Assembly: GCF_901709675.1 (NCBI RefSeq)
Contig: NC_051088.1
Coordinates: 11,573,693-11,637,692 of the forward strand
Length of the DNA: 64,000 nucleotides
Direction: 5' to 3'
Origin: Syngnathus acus
Taxonomy: Eukaryota > Chordata > Actinopteri > Syngnathiformes > Syngnathidae
Positions within the stretch are counted from its first letter, which is position 1; every line of letters begins with the position of its first letter. Below are positions 23,556 through 36,925 of this stretch, one piece after another. The translations under genes and the position numbers were made by a program. Below the pieces are notes generated by a model that ran no database searches, was not told where the DNA came from, and worked only from the letters and a program-made list of their open reading frames with translations.

Positions 23556-26500
23556 CTCGTCTCAAATGGTTGCGCTCGGGAAGACGTTTACATCTAAAAA
23601 CAAAGCACGTGAACACACTCACCTGTCATTAGATTCTACAACTAATCCAAAACCATTTCAAAAGTTTATTCTTATACCCCGTGGGCAGGGCTCAACACAA
23701 CAGTCTAGAACATTCGCCAGCTTGGACTGATATGAACAGCTCCTTCCTAAAGACAGGCAGCTCACGTATGCGCTGAGGCTATAAATACACGAAGAGTTTC
23801 CATTTCCACTGAGTGGGGGGATTTGGATGGGGCCTTGGAAGAACACCTAGCCTGTTGTGAGGGCGGCAGAAAATTACAGCCAGACCTCTTACATTTATCT
23901 GTGATGTTAGTTTACGCAAGCCGCACGATCCAAAGCACCAACGTTCGGTTACAATTTCTTCAATGTGGCGTGTTGTTCGATGACTACTGATGGCGTCACC
24001 CTGACAGCTGCAACGACATTTAATATGTTACACGTGGACGCTACGTACTATTTTAGTGTTTTCACGTTTGAGCTCTTGTTTATTGTTTTGATTTAGGCTT
24101 TGGTGTGTCTGTTGGTCCACAGCTCAGATCGTTCAGGAGCTCTCCACCATCTTGTGGGCACAATTCAGTGCAAAATAGATTATGAAATAGATTTGGTGTT
24201 TAGCCAAAGCAATATATGTCACATTGTATGAGAATTTGACTACATTTGGGAAAATTGACACTTGATATGCTGATTCAGTTCCCTTCCATGTGACCTTAGC
24301 TGTATGGAAAATTAATGGACACACAAATTGTCTTTGATTCGGAACTAAATGCGAAGTAAAACATTTGCTGTGTTGAAAAGGTCAACATTTGTAAAATATT
24401 GCATTTCGGAAAGAGGTATTTAAGCTCTAAATCTGAAGAAATTGATGGTCGGACCACCTCCGGGAACTGGTTGTGTTGGACTTTTGGGGGCCACTGGTTA
24501 TCAAATTTGAACCAGTAGGTAGTGCAGGCGTTTAAAATAACTACTTGACTTTTCGACAGTAGGGATCAAACTTCTAATATTCTCTTCAAGGATCATCAAT
24601 CTTTTTATAAGCACATTGCTGAAGCACCATTAATCACCTCTTGTTAACATTTGGAGATCATTTCCTCTTAAAATAAGAAGGGCTCTGCTTACAGAGGTTT
24701 GCTTTTAAGGTCATAATAAAGCCGCTGGGCTATGGCCAGCCGACTTGGCACACATTCCACTCAGGGGCTTCAACAATAGAGCCACACATGGAGCTCTGTG
24801 AAAGATTAAAATGCCTGCCGCGAGAGTGAACGAGACCTTTATACAACCCACACTGCAAAAACATATAAGCCTTTGCCACCAAGGTAAGAACTGGTCTGTA
24901 TGTAGGATATGGTTGCTTTGGGGAAATCAGATTCTCCTAATCCCACTACCTCCGATTGAATGCTGAGCTATATACGTATAGTGGGAAGATTTATCAGAAG
25001 CTCATACAGTGATTCTGGAGGGAAGGTGGCCGCTAGTCTATGAATGACGTCCAACCAGCGTAAGAATGTCGGGACACGTTGCTCAAATGATCTCGGGAAC
25101 CCATCTGAGCTTTACGTAAGACACATGATGCTTGTTACTCTGCTCCTTCTGAAAATAGCTCCTGAGGATTAATGCTGCTTTTTCAAGCAATGACACCAGT
25201 GTAAACACCAGTGGAATAGAAATCCTTCCATGTGACACCAAATTTTATGGATGTCACAATTACCCTGATCCAGGATATTCCATCGTGTTGGTTAGGCCAG
25301 AATTCATGACTCACTTGTTAGTCATATTTCCTAATATGCTTATTTGATTGTCATTATCATTCATTCATTATTTATTACCTATCCTCACAAGCTTAACAAT
25401 CTTAATGGAGGTCTATTGGTTCTATCCACATTTGAATTGTCTTGCTGTTGATAAGGTGACATCCAGGTAAAAGCAGTTTTATTCCAAGAACTTCAGGAGA
25501 GTTCTTTCCTCCACAATACTAAATCTACTGTGCACTGATGACAATGAGGACATAATTTTGGGAGTCAGATGACCATCACCAAGGTGACCTAAACAAAAAA
25601 ACGGTTATCTGCACTGCACGGCTGGCTGGCTGGCTGGCCACTCATGCAACAGCTGCAGTCGGTTGCTCACCATCGGAGTGCAGCTACGTAATGCCCGAGT
25701 CACCAGAGATCAGCTTGACCAGGCCATAAAAAGCCACACACATACACTCAGCTCACTTAGTGAAGCAGACCAGCACAGTCTCTCTCAGTTCAAGTGGAAA
25801 ACTTTAAGAACAATGTTAGATCATCGTGTGATTTACTTTTGACCTTGACAATGATCTGAAATTGTCTTCCGAAGCACAGGTTCTACCATTTGACACTATC
25901 TAAGATACTTGCAAGTCTTCAACTTTTTTTTCCCTCCCAGCCACGTTGTTACATACCAAGCTGTGCTTCTCGCATTCTTGTCATTCCTCCTCGTGCAGTC
26001 AATGAAGACGTTTTCAGTCAGTCGCCTTGCATCCTTCCTTCGTTCAAGCAACCATACATGTCCATCCCAAATGCTGTGGCTTGAGGCTCAAGTTACTGAT
26101 GAATGCCAAAACTTCCCCCCATAAGTAACAGAACTAATAGCATCTAAAACAATACTAACACAGACTCTGACGTTCGATCACAAAGTGGAGCTCACGCAAA
26201 ATATATTCACAAGTCACCGAACCTTGTTTTGTATACTTCAACTAAAACCAATGAACGGCATTGCTCAGAAATTCGGTGGATGGCAAATACCGATTCGACT
26301 CATTGCGTTTATTTCCCCGACAGACGGTTTATGACGTTTTGGCGTTTGTGACGCGACATGGGGAAAAAACACTTTTTGTTTGGATTTTTTTTGGTCACTG
26401 TTAAAAGTTGAACGCTGTGGAGCGGTGAGTGCGAATTTACAGACGTCATAATTCAATCCAAAAGCAAAAAGGTTGCTGTCGTGCTTACTCTTCGCTGCAT

Positions 26501-27058
26501 GGAAATTGGTGCAAACATCGACTATAAAAGCCTTCTTACCCGTGTTTGTCCTCGCTCTGGCCTCATAAATATTCAGGTAACTGCGAAAAAAGGAAAGCCT
26601 TTACAAAAGAATCAGCGATGAAACTTTGATGTCGCAGATGTGTTCGGCCTCCTTCAACGCCATGATAGTATGAACTGCCACAGGCTGCCTTCAGGGAGTG
26701 TAGGGAAAACGAGTACTTCAGTGAACACGCAGGCAGTAGATATTGGAATTTTGTATTTCTCCGGTTTTTATTTCTCTTTCTGCTTTTCCACTCTGAGTCT
26801 GTTGTTGTGATCTAAATAAATATTGCATTCTAGCCAATGAATAAGACCATTCACTTTGGTTGCCATTATTTGAAAAGCACTTGAAAGGCCCTTATTATTT
26901 GAAAAGCACATGAAAGGCCACAACTACAAATCACTGGTGATGTTTTTATTTGTATGGTTTTGCATGATGGGAACATTTCTTCGTAAGTATGATGGATTCT
27001 GGATCACATAGATGATCATACTAGTTAAATAACTACATTTAGGACGGCATCATCGGAC
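23556..27058. other. Upstream of KLHL21 to the tRNA gene: non-coding
   Basis: Contains the KLHL21 5' flank (23556-23700, no clear untranslated exon) and then AT-rich sequence. At 25725-25733 a TATA-like CATAAAAAG sits about 30 bp before a possible start region, but no convincing gene follows. A short (CTGG)n run lies at 25620-25639. No coding exon could be supported. Confidence 0.55.
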
Positions 27059-27131
27059 GGCCGCGTGGCCTAATGGATAAGGCGTCTGACTTCGGATCAG
27101 AAGATTGAGGGTTCGAGTCCCTTCGTGGTCA
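27059..27131 (+). tRNA. tRNA-Arg (anticodon TCG)
   Basis: A full cloverleaf can be drawn. The acceptor 5' strand GGCCGCG pairs with CGTGGTC through two G-T wobbles. The D-arm lies within TGGCCTAATGGATAAGGC. The anticodon stem TCTGA/TCAGA encloses the loop CTTCGGA with anticodon TCG. The T-arm is GAGGGTTCGAGTCCCTT. Internal A box (TGGCCTAATGG) and B box (GGTTCGAGTCC) fit RNA polymerase III promoters. A TTTTT terminator follows at 27133-27137. There is no intron, and CCA is not encoded, as usual for eukaryotes. Confidence 0.95.
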
Positions 27132-27132
27132 A

Positions 27133-27137
27133 TTTTT
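27133..27137 (+). terminator. Pol III terminator of tRNA-Arg
   Basis: A run of five T just after the discriminator base of the tRNA. Confidence 0.8.
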
Positions 27138-29109
27138 GTGTGCGCTGTGGATGACTCATGGTCTCTATGCTTTAACTGTCACGAGCAAATTGAATCCATT
27201 CATATTAAAATGTATTTTTAGACTATGTTCGATTGGGGGTCTTGTCTTGTGAAAAGTGATGATCATTTCTCCAACATGAAAAACTGCAGCGACCGTAAAA
27301 GCTTTACTGTTATTTTCTGCAAGTCTTATAGTGTAAGGTTACACAAATGTAAAAGCAAAACCATGACAATAAAAGCGCCTTTTCTTCGGCGATCACTACT
27401 AACTTAAAACAAAAACAAGCCGGGCATATAACTGATGAAACAGGCGCCTTACAACAGCTTCGCCACAAGATGGCGACAAGCCTCACTTTTCAATTAAGTT
27501 CAATAAAGGCAGCAATGCCAAAATGTTTAAAACGATCTAGTAAGACAATTTTAAACACTGCGCAGGTAACTCAATTAATTTGGAAATTGTGCAAGTTTCT
27601 AAATTCTTCTGTTGTTTTGGTTTGTAATGGAGTTCATTGAGCTAAGCATTTTAACTTTTGTATATCTGTGCATAAACAAAACCAAATAGATAGTTACAGA
27701 TTGAGATAATTACATTTAATACTGTACACGTTTCCCCCCATTTGTCTTTGTCTATTTGAAGGAGGCAAAAAGAATATTAGTGCTCTAAACAATGTTGCAC
27801 TCACGGATGCCTTTTTTTTTTTTCAGTTAAAGAAAACAGTGAAATCCAGAGTGAATTCTGTCTCAGCAAAAGTTAAAATTATTCATTTGCTCTTTTCTTT
27901 TACAGTTTAATTGTCAGATAGATGACAGATGCAGACTACTATTGTTTATCCATCTGAAAGCAATCTATTGGAAAATTGATTTGACAACACGGTAGTTACA
28001 CTGAAGACGTGTGTATGTATGCATTATTCTGATACTCCGTTTGCAGTCTCACCATGTGAATTATTGATATGACAGACCACAGCTTCCATTGTCAATACAT
28101 CTCCCTAGAAACAGAGCTAGAACAATACCCTGACCAAGATCAATAGATGGAAAGACCGAAGCGAGGTGGGGAAAGCGAGAGGCCGCTGATGACATGTTTG
28201 CTGACAGTAAATACATTTTAAATTAATCAAGGCCGTTTGAAATTTAACACAAACATTATTGTTCCATTTTTTCCAATGGGGAGAGTGATTTCAAAATATG
28301 AGTGGTCTCACAACAAAGTGTCTTCCACTAGAGCTTCTACTGTAGAAAAGAATGCACGGTCCCCTTCTGCTTGGCCACGTTTATATAGGACATCATAACA
28401 ACCTACTTAGGTGGTGTGCTGTAATATAATGAAAGGTCAAGATGTGCCTTTCCTAATTGAATTCCCAATGTATTGTGGTGCAGGTGGGGTTTTTTTCCTC
28501 ACGGCGACAGCTTTCAAGAGCCTTGAATCCCACGCTCCGGGCTCGCTGAGAGAGTGGGTGTATGATTAGTGCAATGGCTAAACATCAGCTCACGTCAAAC
28601 AATATCAAGCAAAATGTCTTTGTGTGCCGCCCATAAAATAGGGCAAAGCTTCGCATTGGGAAAAGGGGAAAATATTTTGTTGCATTAATTTATTTATTTG
28701 CATTCATTGTTATTCATGCATTCAAATTGTGTCATTATTTATTATTTTTACATGCATTGTTATTTATGAGCGACACAATACACCTGAGGGCAGAATTATT
28801 CAGCGTGTGCAGCTAGCTGTACTTGGAGAGGTTTCGTCTGCGCAAGTCGTGTTTAACAATGACTTGTTTAGCTATTTGGCAAGAAACTAATGAATAGAAA
28901 TGGAGATGGAGGGGGGGCAGACTGCACATCTATTCAAAGTGAATTATTTAAGTTTCCTCATAGTTTAACCTACAATATATAGCTAAGAAATATTTTGAAA
29001 TGAAAAGTAGCTGATTAATTTGAGTTTTCAACATAACTAATTAAAAGAATACATGAGATGAATGTCGTAGTGAACTACAATCTTAAGATTTTAATTCTGT
29101 TTCATGAGA

Positions 29110-29170
29110 TACTACTACTGCCACTACTACTACTACTACTACTACTAATAATAATAATAATTATAATAAT
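29110..29170 (+). repeat. (ACT)n/(AAT)n compound microsatellite
   Basis: ACT units pass directly into AAT units with minor interruptions. Confidence 0.92.
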
Positions 29171-31906
29171 GTGACTTAACTTCATGCACAATTCCAATCT
29201 CAACACATCTTGCATGCACTTGTTTAACAAATGTTTCCTCCGAAGTCCAAGGAAAAGAATTGTCTGCAGGATTCGTACTTCAAAAAAATCAAAAGCCTGG
29301 TCCCTCTTATTTGAAGCCACTACTCTAATTCTCTCAATAAATAATAACTTCAAACAAAATAATTAAAATGTTAGTTTTTGTCTTGGTAAATAAGTTAAAA
29401 ATGAGTCTGGAGCTCTATTTTGCCTCAGTGGCTTCAAGACACAATCCACCAACAAACAATTCCAAAGACAATTATAAATTATCTTAATTGACTCCTCATC
29501 CCTAATTTTTATACGACAGCGAAACAAAAAATGTCACAGGACTGCACAGAAACTTGACACGAGGCTGTCACTTTGCCGCCAAACAAATGCTGCTGTTAGT
29601 CACGCTTGTCACACACTTGCATGCTTGAAGGCCTGAGGTGGACGGGATCAGACTGACACTGTGTGACAAAATAAGACAACATAAAGAAATGCAGTAGCTA
29701 TTGACTTGTGCTTTTTACCTTTTCCAATACAGACTGGCTAACCTGGCACGAAATGACTATCTCGATGATTTGAGACCTAAAAGCGAAAGGGAAAATGTCC
29801 TTTGACCTTAGCTAGCCATCTCGAGTGTAATATCATACATAGATCAATATGGCTCTTGCAGTGAACAAGTTTAAGAGTTGAAAGCAGATCAATAAAACAA
29901 ATAAAGATGCAAGCAATAAAGCGTGCTCAACGAGATAAGCTTAACAAAAACTATAAATCAACGGCAGGATATTGGGGAAAAAAGGAAGTGGAAATGCTGT
30001 TGAAGGTTTTGATGAATATAAAAAATGACTTGCAGTTGCCACCTGTCAACACAATCTAACACTTACTGGAGATGTAGGAGCAAAATGTGAGACACAACTC
30101 GTCTCCACTGTTGACATTTGAAGCAATGGAATAATGTGCCCTTTACAAATCTGTGATAAAATCAGCAGAAGGCTAAAATGGCTTGTCATATGGACTTTAG
30201 CTGTCGCACTATAATACTGGTGGACCAGCCTAGGAAAACACTTAAAATCAAAATGAAGCTAGTTTTGCAAACCAGACCACACAGTGAACCACTACACTAC
30301 TGGTAATATCTCTGCAACCGTATCTTTTAAATCGAATTGGAATTTAAAATGTACATCATAAGTAAACAATAGGGATGGTGGCCTTGGACACATAGTAGCT
30401 TTGCAACACTGCTTCAATGAGCTTCAACTTCCTAATTAAAAAAAACAATGCCAGAGAGATACTGTGTCTGTAAAGCATTAATAAGACTGAATCATGCATG
30501 TCTGAGTCAGCAAAAAAGATGTGTGATATCGGGCTGTGTGCACGGTCAACTTTATTTTGCTGACTCCATGGCTTAGGCCTCGGTATCTTCCAAGCCAATA
30601 ATCCTGCCGTCATTTAAATGCGAGTCGGATGACGAAAAAAAAAGCGTTACATTTCTTATCTTTCCTAATTTCCACGCATGCCCCAGTGTGTACACAAGAG
30701 CTGACACTCGGACAGAAGAGTGTTCCTACTTCATTCTCCGAGCAGACAGTAAATCCTGAGAGGGATGCAGCCTTTCCCCTCGAGAGCCGATTTGCCGCCC
30801 CTTCTTCCCAAAGGCGCTTAGATGTCCGTGGGCGTCCTGTCACAGTCATTTGGCAACAGTGTTATCAAGGAGGAAGACTGCTGAGAAGACGGTGGATTAT
30901 TCCAACCAGCAGAGCCTTGTCATCTCTTTGGTGGTCCGCTGGGTGGCTACATGAACATAGAAAGAAAACCAACATGATGCATCCCCACATTGATAAAAAG
31001 TGAAAATGTAGAACTCTGGTTCAAAGTGAGAGCCAAACCAAACCAAACAGCAAACCAAGATTCTTGAAGATTTTTAAGATAGCCACCAAAAGGTCGCAAA
31101 AGCGAGAAGATTACAAATGTTTTTTTGTTGATTGAATGTTCAGGAGTGTCGCAATGAATTGACAATTGTGGAACATCGTTTTTTTATGCCAACATTCTTC
31201 TCATGGGAGCCAGGATGACTTCCAGCAAACGTCAGCGCTATCCATCCAGTGGCGGTTTCTTTCAAGAGCACGTGATTTGTTTCTTTACAAGAGGAGAGGA
31301 GACAGCAAAAAGATAGACTTTGTCCGTTGGGCACAGCTCAAGTTTTGCTGGACCGCTGCTGTCAACTTGAATTAGTGGACAAAAACAGAAGATCAACTGT
31401 TCAACACACACACTCCTCATTTCATTGCTGCATTCACCCATGAGAGACAATGGAAGATACATTTGCTGTCATTGCAATACACTTCACTGGACAGTGAGAT
31501 GGAATAAGATTAGGATCTCTGTGGACAGGATTAAAAAATAAATAAAATCATTCAATAAGACTGGAAGAGATGAAGGGCAATAATGTAGGAGGAAAAAATA
31601 CCAATGACTATAAATTTATTTCCATCACTATCATCATCATCATTAATGTAATATTATACTCATTTTTAAATACCATTAAAATAGTAATGATCTAGTAGCA
31701 TGATGGCAAATTGAGTAAAATGTCTGCCATCCATGTCATGCTGTAACAAACACACCAAGAGACAATTGATTTGCTCATACCGAGGATGTGAGAATTTTTA
31801 AAGACGAAAAATGACTCATTCTATTTATATTGACTATATTGATGATTGATGTCGTGTCTATGAAGAACATAAATCAAATTTATGTGGATACATGTATGAT
31901 TAAGCA

Positions 31907-31910
<4 letters not shown>

Positions 31911-31937
<27 letters not shown>

Positions 31938-31957
31938 CCTGCGTGCGTGTGTGTGTG
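31911..31957 (+). repeat. (GT)n microsatellite
   Basis: GT dinucleotides with a short GCCTGCGTGC interruption. Confidence 0.93.
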
Positions 31958-32770
31958 CTTTTTGCACAGCACATTTCTGTAGCATGATATGTCTCAAGAA
32001 ATCAGGACAGCAGAACCAGTGACCTCTTTTACATCAACTCTTATAAAAATCTCTCATGGGCTTGATTTGACCTTTTTGTACATTTTAATGGCCACAGTCC
32101 TCCAGGAAAATAATGAAAGTGTACTTAAACCGTATTTCATATTGCCTCTCTTGTCATAAACTCATTGTGTATTTTAACTGAGCTAAGAATAAACAAAGAA
32201 ATGTCAGGATCTGGGTGTATTCTCCTCTTTTCTTCACAGGTGGGCCAAAACAGTCGCCAAAACCATGACAAGAAACAAACAACAAAATGCATTAATTTAT
32301 TTTTATAGACATCCCAATACAAATGCAAAAGGTAAAAGCAATACAAAACTTGAGTGGGAGACCTCATGAACCAAAACAAGTTTGACACATAACATGGTGT
32401 CAGACACTTTCTCTAAAAGTGTAATCAGAATGCAAGATTAGCAATGGCATAAACATTGCATTGCTTTATACTTGGTAAAGAAATATAAATGTCATGCATT
32501 ATTGTTGTTATTATCACTTGGTTCCTTATCCCCAGCATTCGACTACGTGATATTTTTCTACTTCAATATATAATCCGGACAATTGCTTTGTTCTTATTTT
32601 GCTCTTTGTGCTTGTATTATGCAGGTATAAATTTCCAGACTGGAGATTTCATGGGGATGATCTTTTTTTGACCTGAAATATATATATTTGCTTACAGGGG
32701 AACTGTGCTACAGTGCATGTCTGAATTCTGACAATAGGATTCATGCATTATTGAAAATAAAAGAAAATTT

Positions 32771-32842
32771 AGATGGACGGATGGATGGATGGATAGATGG
32801 ACAAATGGGCGGATAGAGACAGACAGACAGACAGACAGACAG
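32771..32842 (+). repeat. (GGAT)n then (GACA)n compound microsatellite
   Basis: Imperfect GGAT/GATG units at 32771-32814 continue into regular GACA units at 32815-32842. Confidence 0.92.
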
Positions 32843-33678
32843 TATTTCTACCCAGATGAGTGGTTCATCCGTTGGATTGTTGATCGTTGCAAGCGGAACT
32901 GATGACAGTAAATAACGAGCTGACCGGAGAATAAAAATAGAAAGACGGCGAAGCTCCAGACACAGCAGTGGCCCTCGGGAGCCAGCAAGGAAGCAGTGAG
33001 GAGGGGATTAGCATAGCTTTGAGTGACCGAGCTTTTGTCCGGCAACATCTGCAGCTCAAAGATTTGCCTCGCAACACTTCGATTTGCACATCAAAATAGG
33101 CTCTTGGTTGAAAGGCTGCACCTGCTTCAAAGTCCCCGAACGTCCTGGTTGATGTCTCTTCTCCACGATGAATCCCAAATGGCAGCCGGGAAACGTCTCT
33201 TAAACACGTTATTAGTTAGCGTGGCTGTCCGGTTAAGCTCTCTCAGCAGTTGTCTTTATGATCTCATTAATTTGCCATTAGTATACGGAAGCTAGTTTCC
33301 CTTTAAGTGCTCATGGAGCTGCAGAGCTTTCAATTATTTAAAGCTGGCTGAGCACTTCTACGAGAGACAGTTTTTGCGTTCTTGCTAACTGCACCTCACA
33401 AATTATTAATACAGATGATAAAAGGTGAGGCCTGTTGAATCACAGCAGTTTAATCAACGTTTTAACCTAATAACACCGGAACGAGACAAGAGTGATTGTT
33501 GTTTTTGTTTGGAATTTACTCCCCGTTAAAAATTTAATTATATTAAAAAACTAACCTCAAAATGAAATTAAAAATAACTATAAATCAATCGGCAGATTGG
33601 GGACCAAAATTAGCAGAAACAGCTGGAATCAGGATCAGTTGAAGTATAACACAGGAGTTGTGGTCTTAACCGATAGGC

Positions 33679-33960
33679 CACTGGTGTCAAACTCAAGGCC
33701 CGATACGGCCCGCCACATCATTTTATGTGGCCCGCGAAGACAAATTGTGCATCAAATTCGTGTGCCATTACTAGAATTGCAAATTGTCTTCACTATTAAT
33801 AAAATCTTTTTTTTTTTAAATATTTGACCAGTTTTTACTCGTCTGATTTGAAAACGTATGAGGTGCTCATACATTGATTTGGGCTGACACTCATAATGAC
33901 CCTCTAAAAGACGCAATAACTACAATGCGGCCCACGAAAAAAACGAGTTTGACACCCCTG
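33679..33960 (+). mobile_element. Short non-autonomous hAT-like transposon, copy A
   Basis: A 282-bp element with terminal inverted repeats CACTGGTGTCAAACTC at the left and GAGTTTGACACCCCTG at the right. It is flanked by a perfect 8-bp target-site duplication, CGATAGGC (33671-33678 and 33961-33968). The 8-bp duplication and CAG-type ends fit the hAT superfamily. It has no coding capacity. A second copy in inverted orientation is at 37550-37849. Confidence 0.9.
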
Positions 33961-34834
33961 CGATAGGCTAATACTTCCACTCAGGCGTCCTTATAATGCT
34001 AGCTGGCTAGCTCATTGTAGCTAGTTGCAAGCTGAAACAAAGTCAGCTGAAGCAGATACGCAGGAGTAATGGACTCCTTTGAAAGGCCTCAGATGGAAAC
34101 AATTTCTTATTTCCCTGCTAATCAGGTTGGCCTTCATGGAATAGATGCAATCTTCAAGAACAGGAAGCATGGCAGACCCTCATTCAAGCCTTTGAGGGAG
34201 ACAGGAGGACAAGGGAAAGACTTAGATAAGCTCTTAATGATCTATCCTGGAACAATAACCCCCACGCTCCCCTGTAAAGGTAGACGGTGTCATCTATTGG
34301 CTCTGCTTTAATTCAGTTAAAATTGGAGTCAACCAGGAGCTGGTTAAAATCCACCTAATCCGATTTGATTCGATTTAATTTCGTCCCTTGGTGTATTCAA
34401 TTACTTTGATTAAAGGTTATGTTTGGAACATAATTAGCAAAAAAAGGACAGAAGGGTTCAAACACAGTTCACCACAATGCAGTGACAAAGTCAAGTCAAT
34501 TATGAATTGATTTTACAACCTTTTGGCGGGGAGGGCACCAAAATGAGTCATACATAAAGAAATAATTGAAGCAGAATTGTCAGAGAATACAGAATCGCTG
34601 CATCTGTTTTAACTTTCCATGCCCTGGTTCTGTAATAAATATGTGCAGATGGCAGGAGATAGATATAAAAGCAAATTACATGAGTGAAATTGCATTGTAT
34701 TAGATTGCATTTACTATTCAAAGCATCCATCCCCCAAAGATTTAACAGTAAAAAGATGAAAATGGATTGATGGTTGAATAAAAGTATTTGTTGTTTTGGT
34801 GAAGAAACCCACACAAGTAAGACGTCATCAATAG

Positions 34835-35100
34835 GCCCATCCATCCAATTTCTGCAGCACTTTGCTCATTAGGCCGTGCTGGCTGGAGCCTATCCCAACT
34901 GACTTTTACATCCTGGACTGGACACTCAGACAGATAAAGCATGGATTATTGTTGTAAATGAATTCCCTACAAATAATCCTTATCGTTTTTTCCTCTGGTG
35001 GCACTGAGTTCTTGTCTGTCCATAATCCATCTATTCATCTTCTATTGTCCTCATTGGGGCCTTCAGAAAGCTGAGTCGATGCAAGCTGACTTTTGGTGGG
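34835..35100. repeat. Fragments of the common teleost repeat
   Basis: Two decayed pieces: 34835-34945 (CATCCATCCAATTTCTGCAG, GGCTGGAGCCTATCCCAACT) and 35010-35100 (CATCTATTCATCTTCTATTG followed by CTCATTGGGG). They resemble the usual end of the module seen at 10104-10325 and lie in direct order. Confidence 0.5.
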
Positions 35101-36376
35101 AGGCAGAGTACAACCGGATTTGCAAGTCGCTAGCTATTCGTCGCTACTTACTAGCCCGCAATGCTGCCCTTCTCCCTAATAGTCCCAACTATGTCTTAAT
35201 CTCCAGTGTCACTACCAGGAGTCACCAATTCCAATGTCATGCATGTTTTATTTGTCTATGTGGTGCAAAGGAACAGAAAATCCATCTTCATTTCAAATGT
35301 CCAAATTGTTTGTTGCTCCTGTGCTCGAATGAAACGGTCTAATTTGTCATTGAATGCCACTGTATGCTAACATTAAGATGATAGACGTTAATGATCTTGG
35401 CAATAATGCTGTGTTGAAAGTACATTGAATGAACATAAGTATTGACAAATAAACCGCCTGGAGCAAGAACAATTTGCATCTCATTTGGAGAACTGTTAGC
35501 TATCTGCCTAACTAAATAGTGCATGTATAGGGAGGGCACAATAAAAAAAAAAAAACTAAAAAAACTGCCCAAAAGAGAACGTAATCGCTTGACTGTCTTT
35601 TTTAATGGGCAGGTTAAGCACCTTTAACTTGCGCTGGCATCGGAGAGATGATGGGCTGGGCAGATCTCAATTCCAATCCGAATGCTTCAATGCGTGCAGA
35701 TTTGATTCAAGAGCTCATCAAAAATATGAATCATAAAAAGCAAAATTTGAAAATAAGGCACATTACTTTCCACGCCACAAGGTTAATTGCTGTGTTGTTG
35801 TTTCTGACAAGATATTGTTTTGTTGTGAATGTATTGCCTGGAATCATCCCGATCATCCTTGGTTGTAAACATTCAGTGGTTTCGCGAAAAGAGGTGTGTG
35901 TGTATGTGTGTGTAGGACCTCCTCATCACAGGTACTTTACCTCGGGAGAAACATGCCCCATGAGACTTTGTGACCTGAGGGAGGCATTATGACCGTCGAC
36001 TTGAGAAAAATAAGCCCAGTGGTCGTTAAGACTCCGTTCAGACGCTTGTATCAAGTAGGTCACCTCGTCCAAATCATAAAAGTAGGGCGACAAACACAGC
36101 TGGGTTGGGAAGGTGGGTGGGTGAGGTGGGGGTGATTTTGCATTTGTATTCAAGGCACTTGATATTGTGTTTTTTTTTTGTATTTGTGTGAGGCGGCGGA
36201 CTCTTTGTGTTGTCACCAGGGACGATGTGTTTCATTAAGTCAACAAATGAGGTTTGGTGTGCATACACAGAATACACACATACACGAATATTGTATGCTT
36301 ATGTTTGAATTAATTTGCGCATGGACGGGTCATGACAAAGTCAAATATTTTGTCACTGTACTATGTTGAGTTCTTG

Positions 36377-36550
36377 GGCACTGTGATGTCATTTTTAGTT
36401 GACAGCAAGTGGCAAAATGACTAACCCCTGAGATGGATTTTGTTGCTTAATTCATATGTTGACAAATGCAATTTTAATCAGAATACAGCGTTTAGACTAG
36501 TGGGAGTGCATAGAATGTATTATTGTAAATAATGTTTTTTTTGACTTGAC
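36377..36550 (+). repeat. Interspersed repeat family, copy 3
   Basis: The best-preserved copy. It aligns with 616-790 through GCACTGTGATGTCATTTT, GACAGCAAGTGGCAAAATGA, GATTTTGTTGCTTAATTC, TTTTAATCAGAAT, CGTTTAGACTAGTGG and a T-rich end. Copies 1 and 3 are about 36 kb apart and their flanks do not align, which indicates dispersal rather than local duplication. Confidence 0.55.
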
Positions 36551-36864
36551 GTAACCTTTAATAACGGAGCCAATTTGAATAAATTTGAATCCACGGGGAA
36601 TTGTTTGGTTTTACCTGCTACAAGAATGATTCCTTTTTATTTGACGATCCACAATAAAATGTATGGAACATTTTAATGGTGATATTTTTTCAAAGAGCCA
36701 AGTCATCAAAACAGATTGAAGAAAATAGAAGTGCAGTTCAGTCTGTAATTTTTTTTAACTCTGAAGTAGTGTAAGAACTTTCAACGCCCTCTTGAAAATG
36801 AACAAGCATATAGACAAGCACACACAACTTGTTGCATTCATCTTCTGCATAATCGGCTACAACG

Positions 36865-36925
36865 TGTGCGTGTGTGCACGAGCGCGCGCGCGCCAGGGTG
36901 TGAGTGCTTGCGCGCGCGCACGCTG
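36865..36925. repeat. Alternating purine-pyrimidine tract (Z-DNA prone)
   Basis: GTGTGCGTGTGTGCAC, a CGCGCGCGCGCC run and GCGCGCGCGCACGC lie within 60 bases, 53 bp before the ATG of the unrecognised gene. Long CG/CA alternation of this kind can adopt Z-form under negative supercoiling. It may be part of that gene's promoter or 5' UTR. Confidence 0.7.

Larger units (their letters stand above)
27138..36864. other. Gene desert with scattered repeats
   Basis: AT-rich sequence with microsatellites, one complete short hAT-like element, fragments of the common teleost repeat, and copy 3 of an unnamed repeat. Open frames are short, AT-rich and without recognisable domains. Conserved regulatory elements may be present but cannot be identified from a single sequence. 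Confidence 0.55.

Noticed and set aside
23590-23630. Possible tiny intron in the KLHL21 5' UTR (GTGAGTGTG to TTTGTTTTTAG)
   Set aside because: The interval is only about 30 bases, too short to be spliced.
25987-26080. Hepcidin-like start (MKTFSV) in a short plus-strand frame
   Set aside because: Only six residues resemble hepcidin; the following residues lack the prodomain and the cysteine-rich mature peptide.
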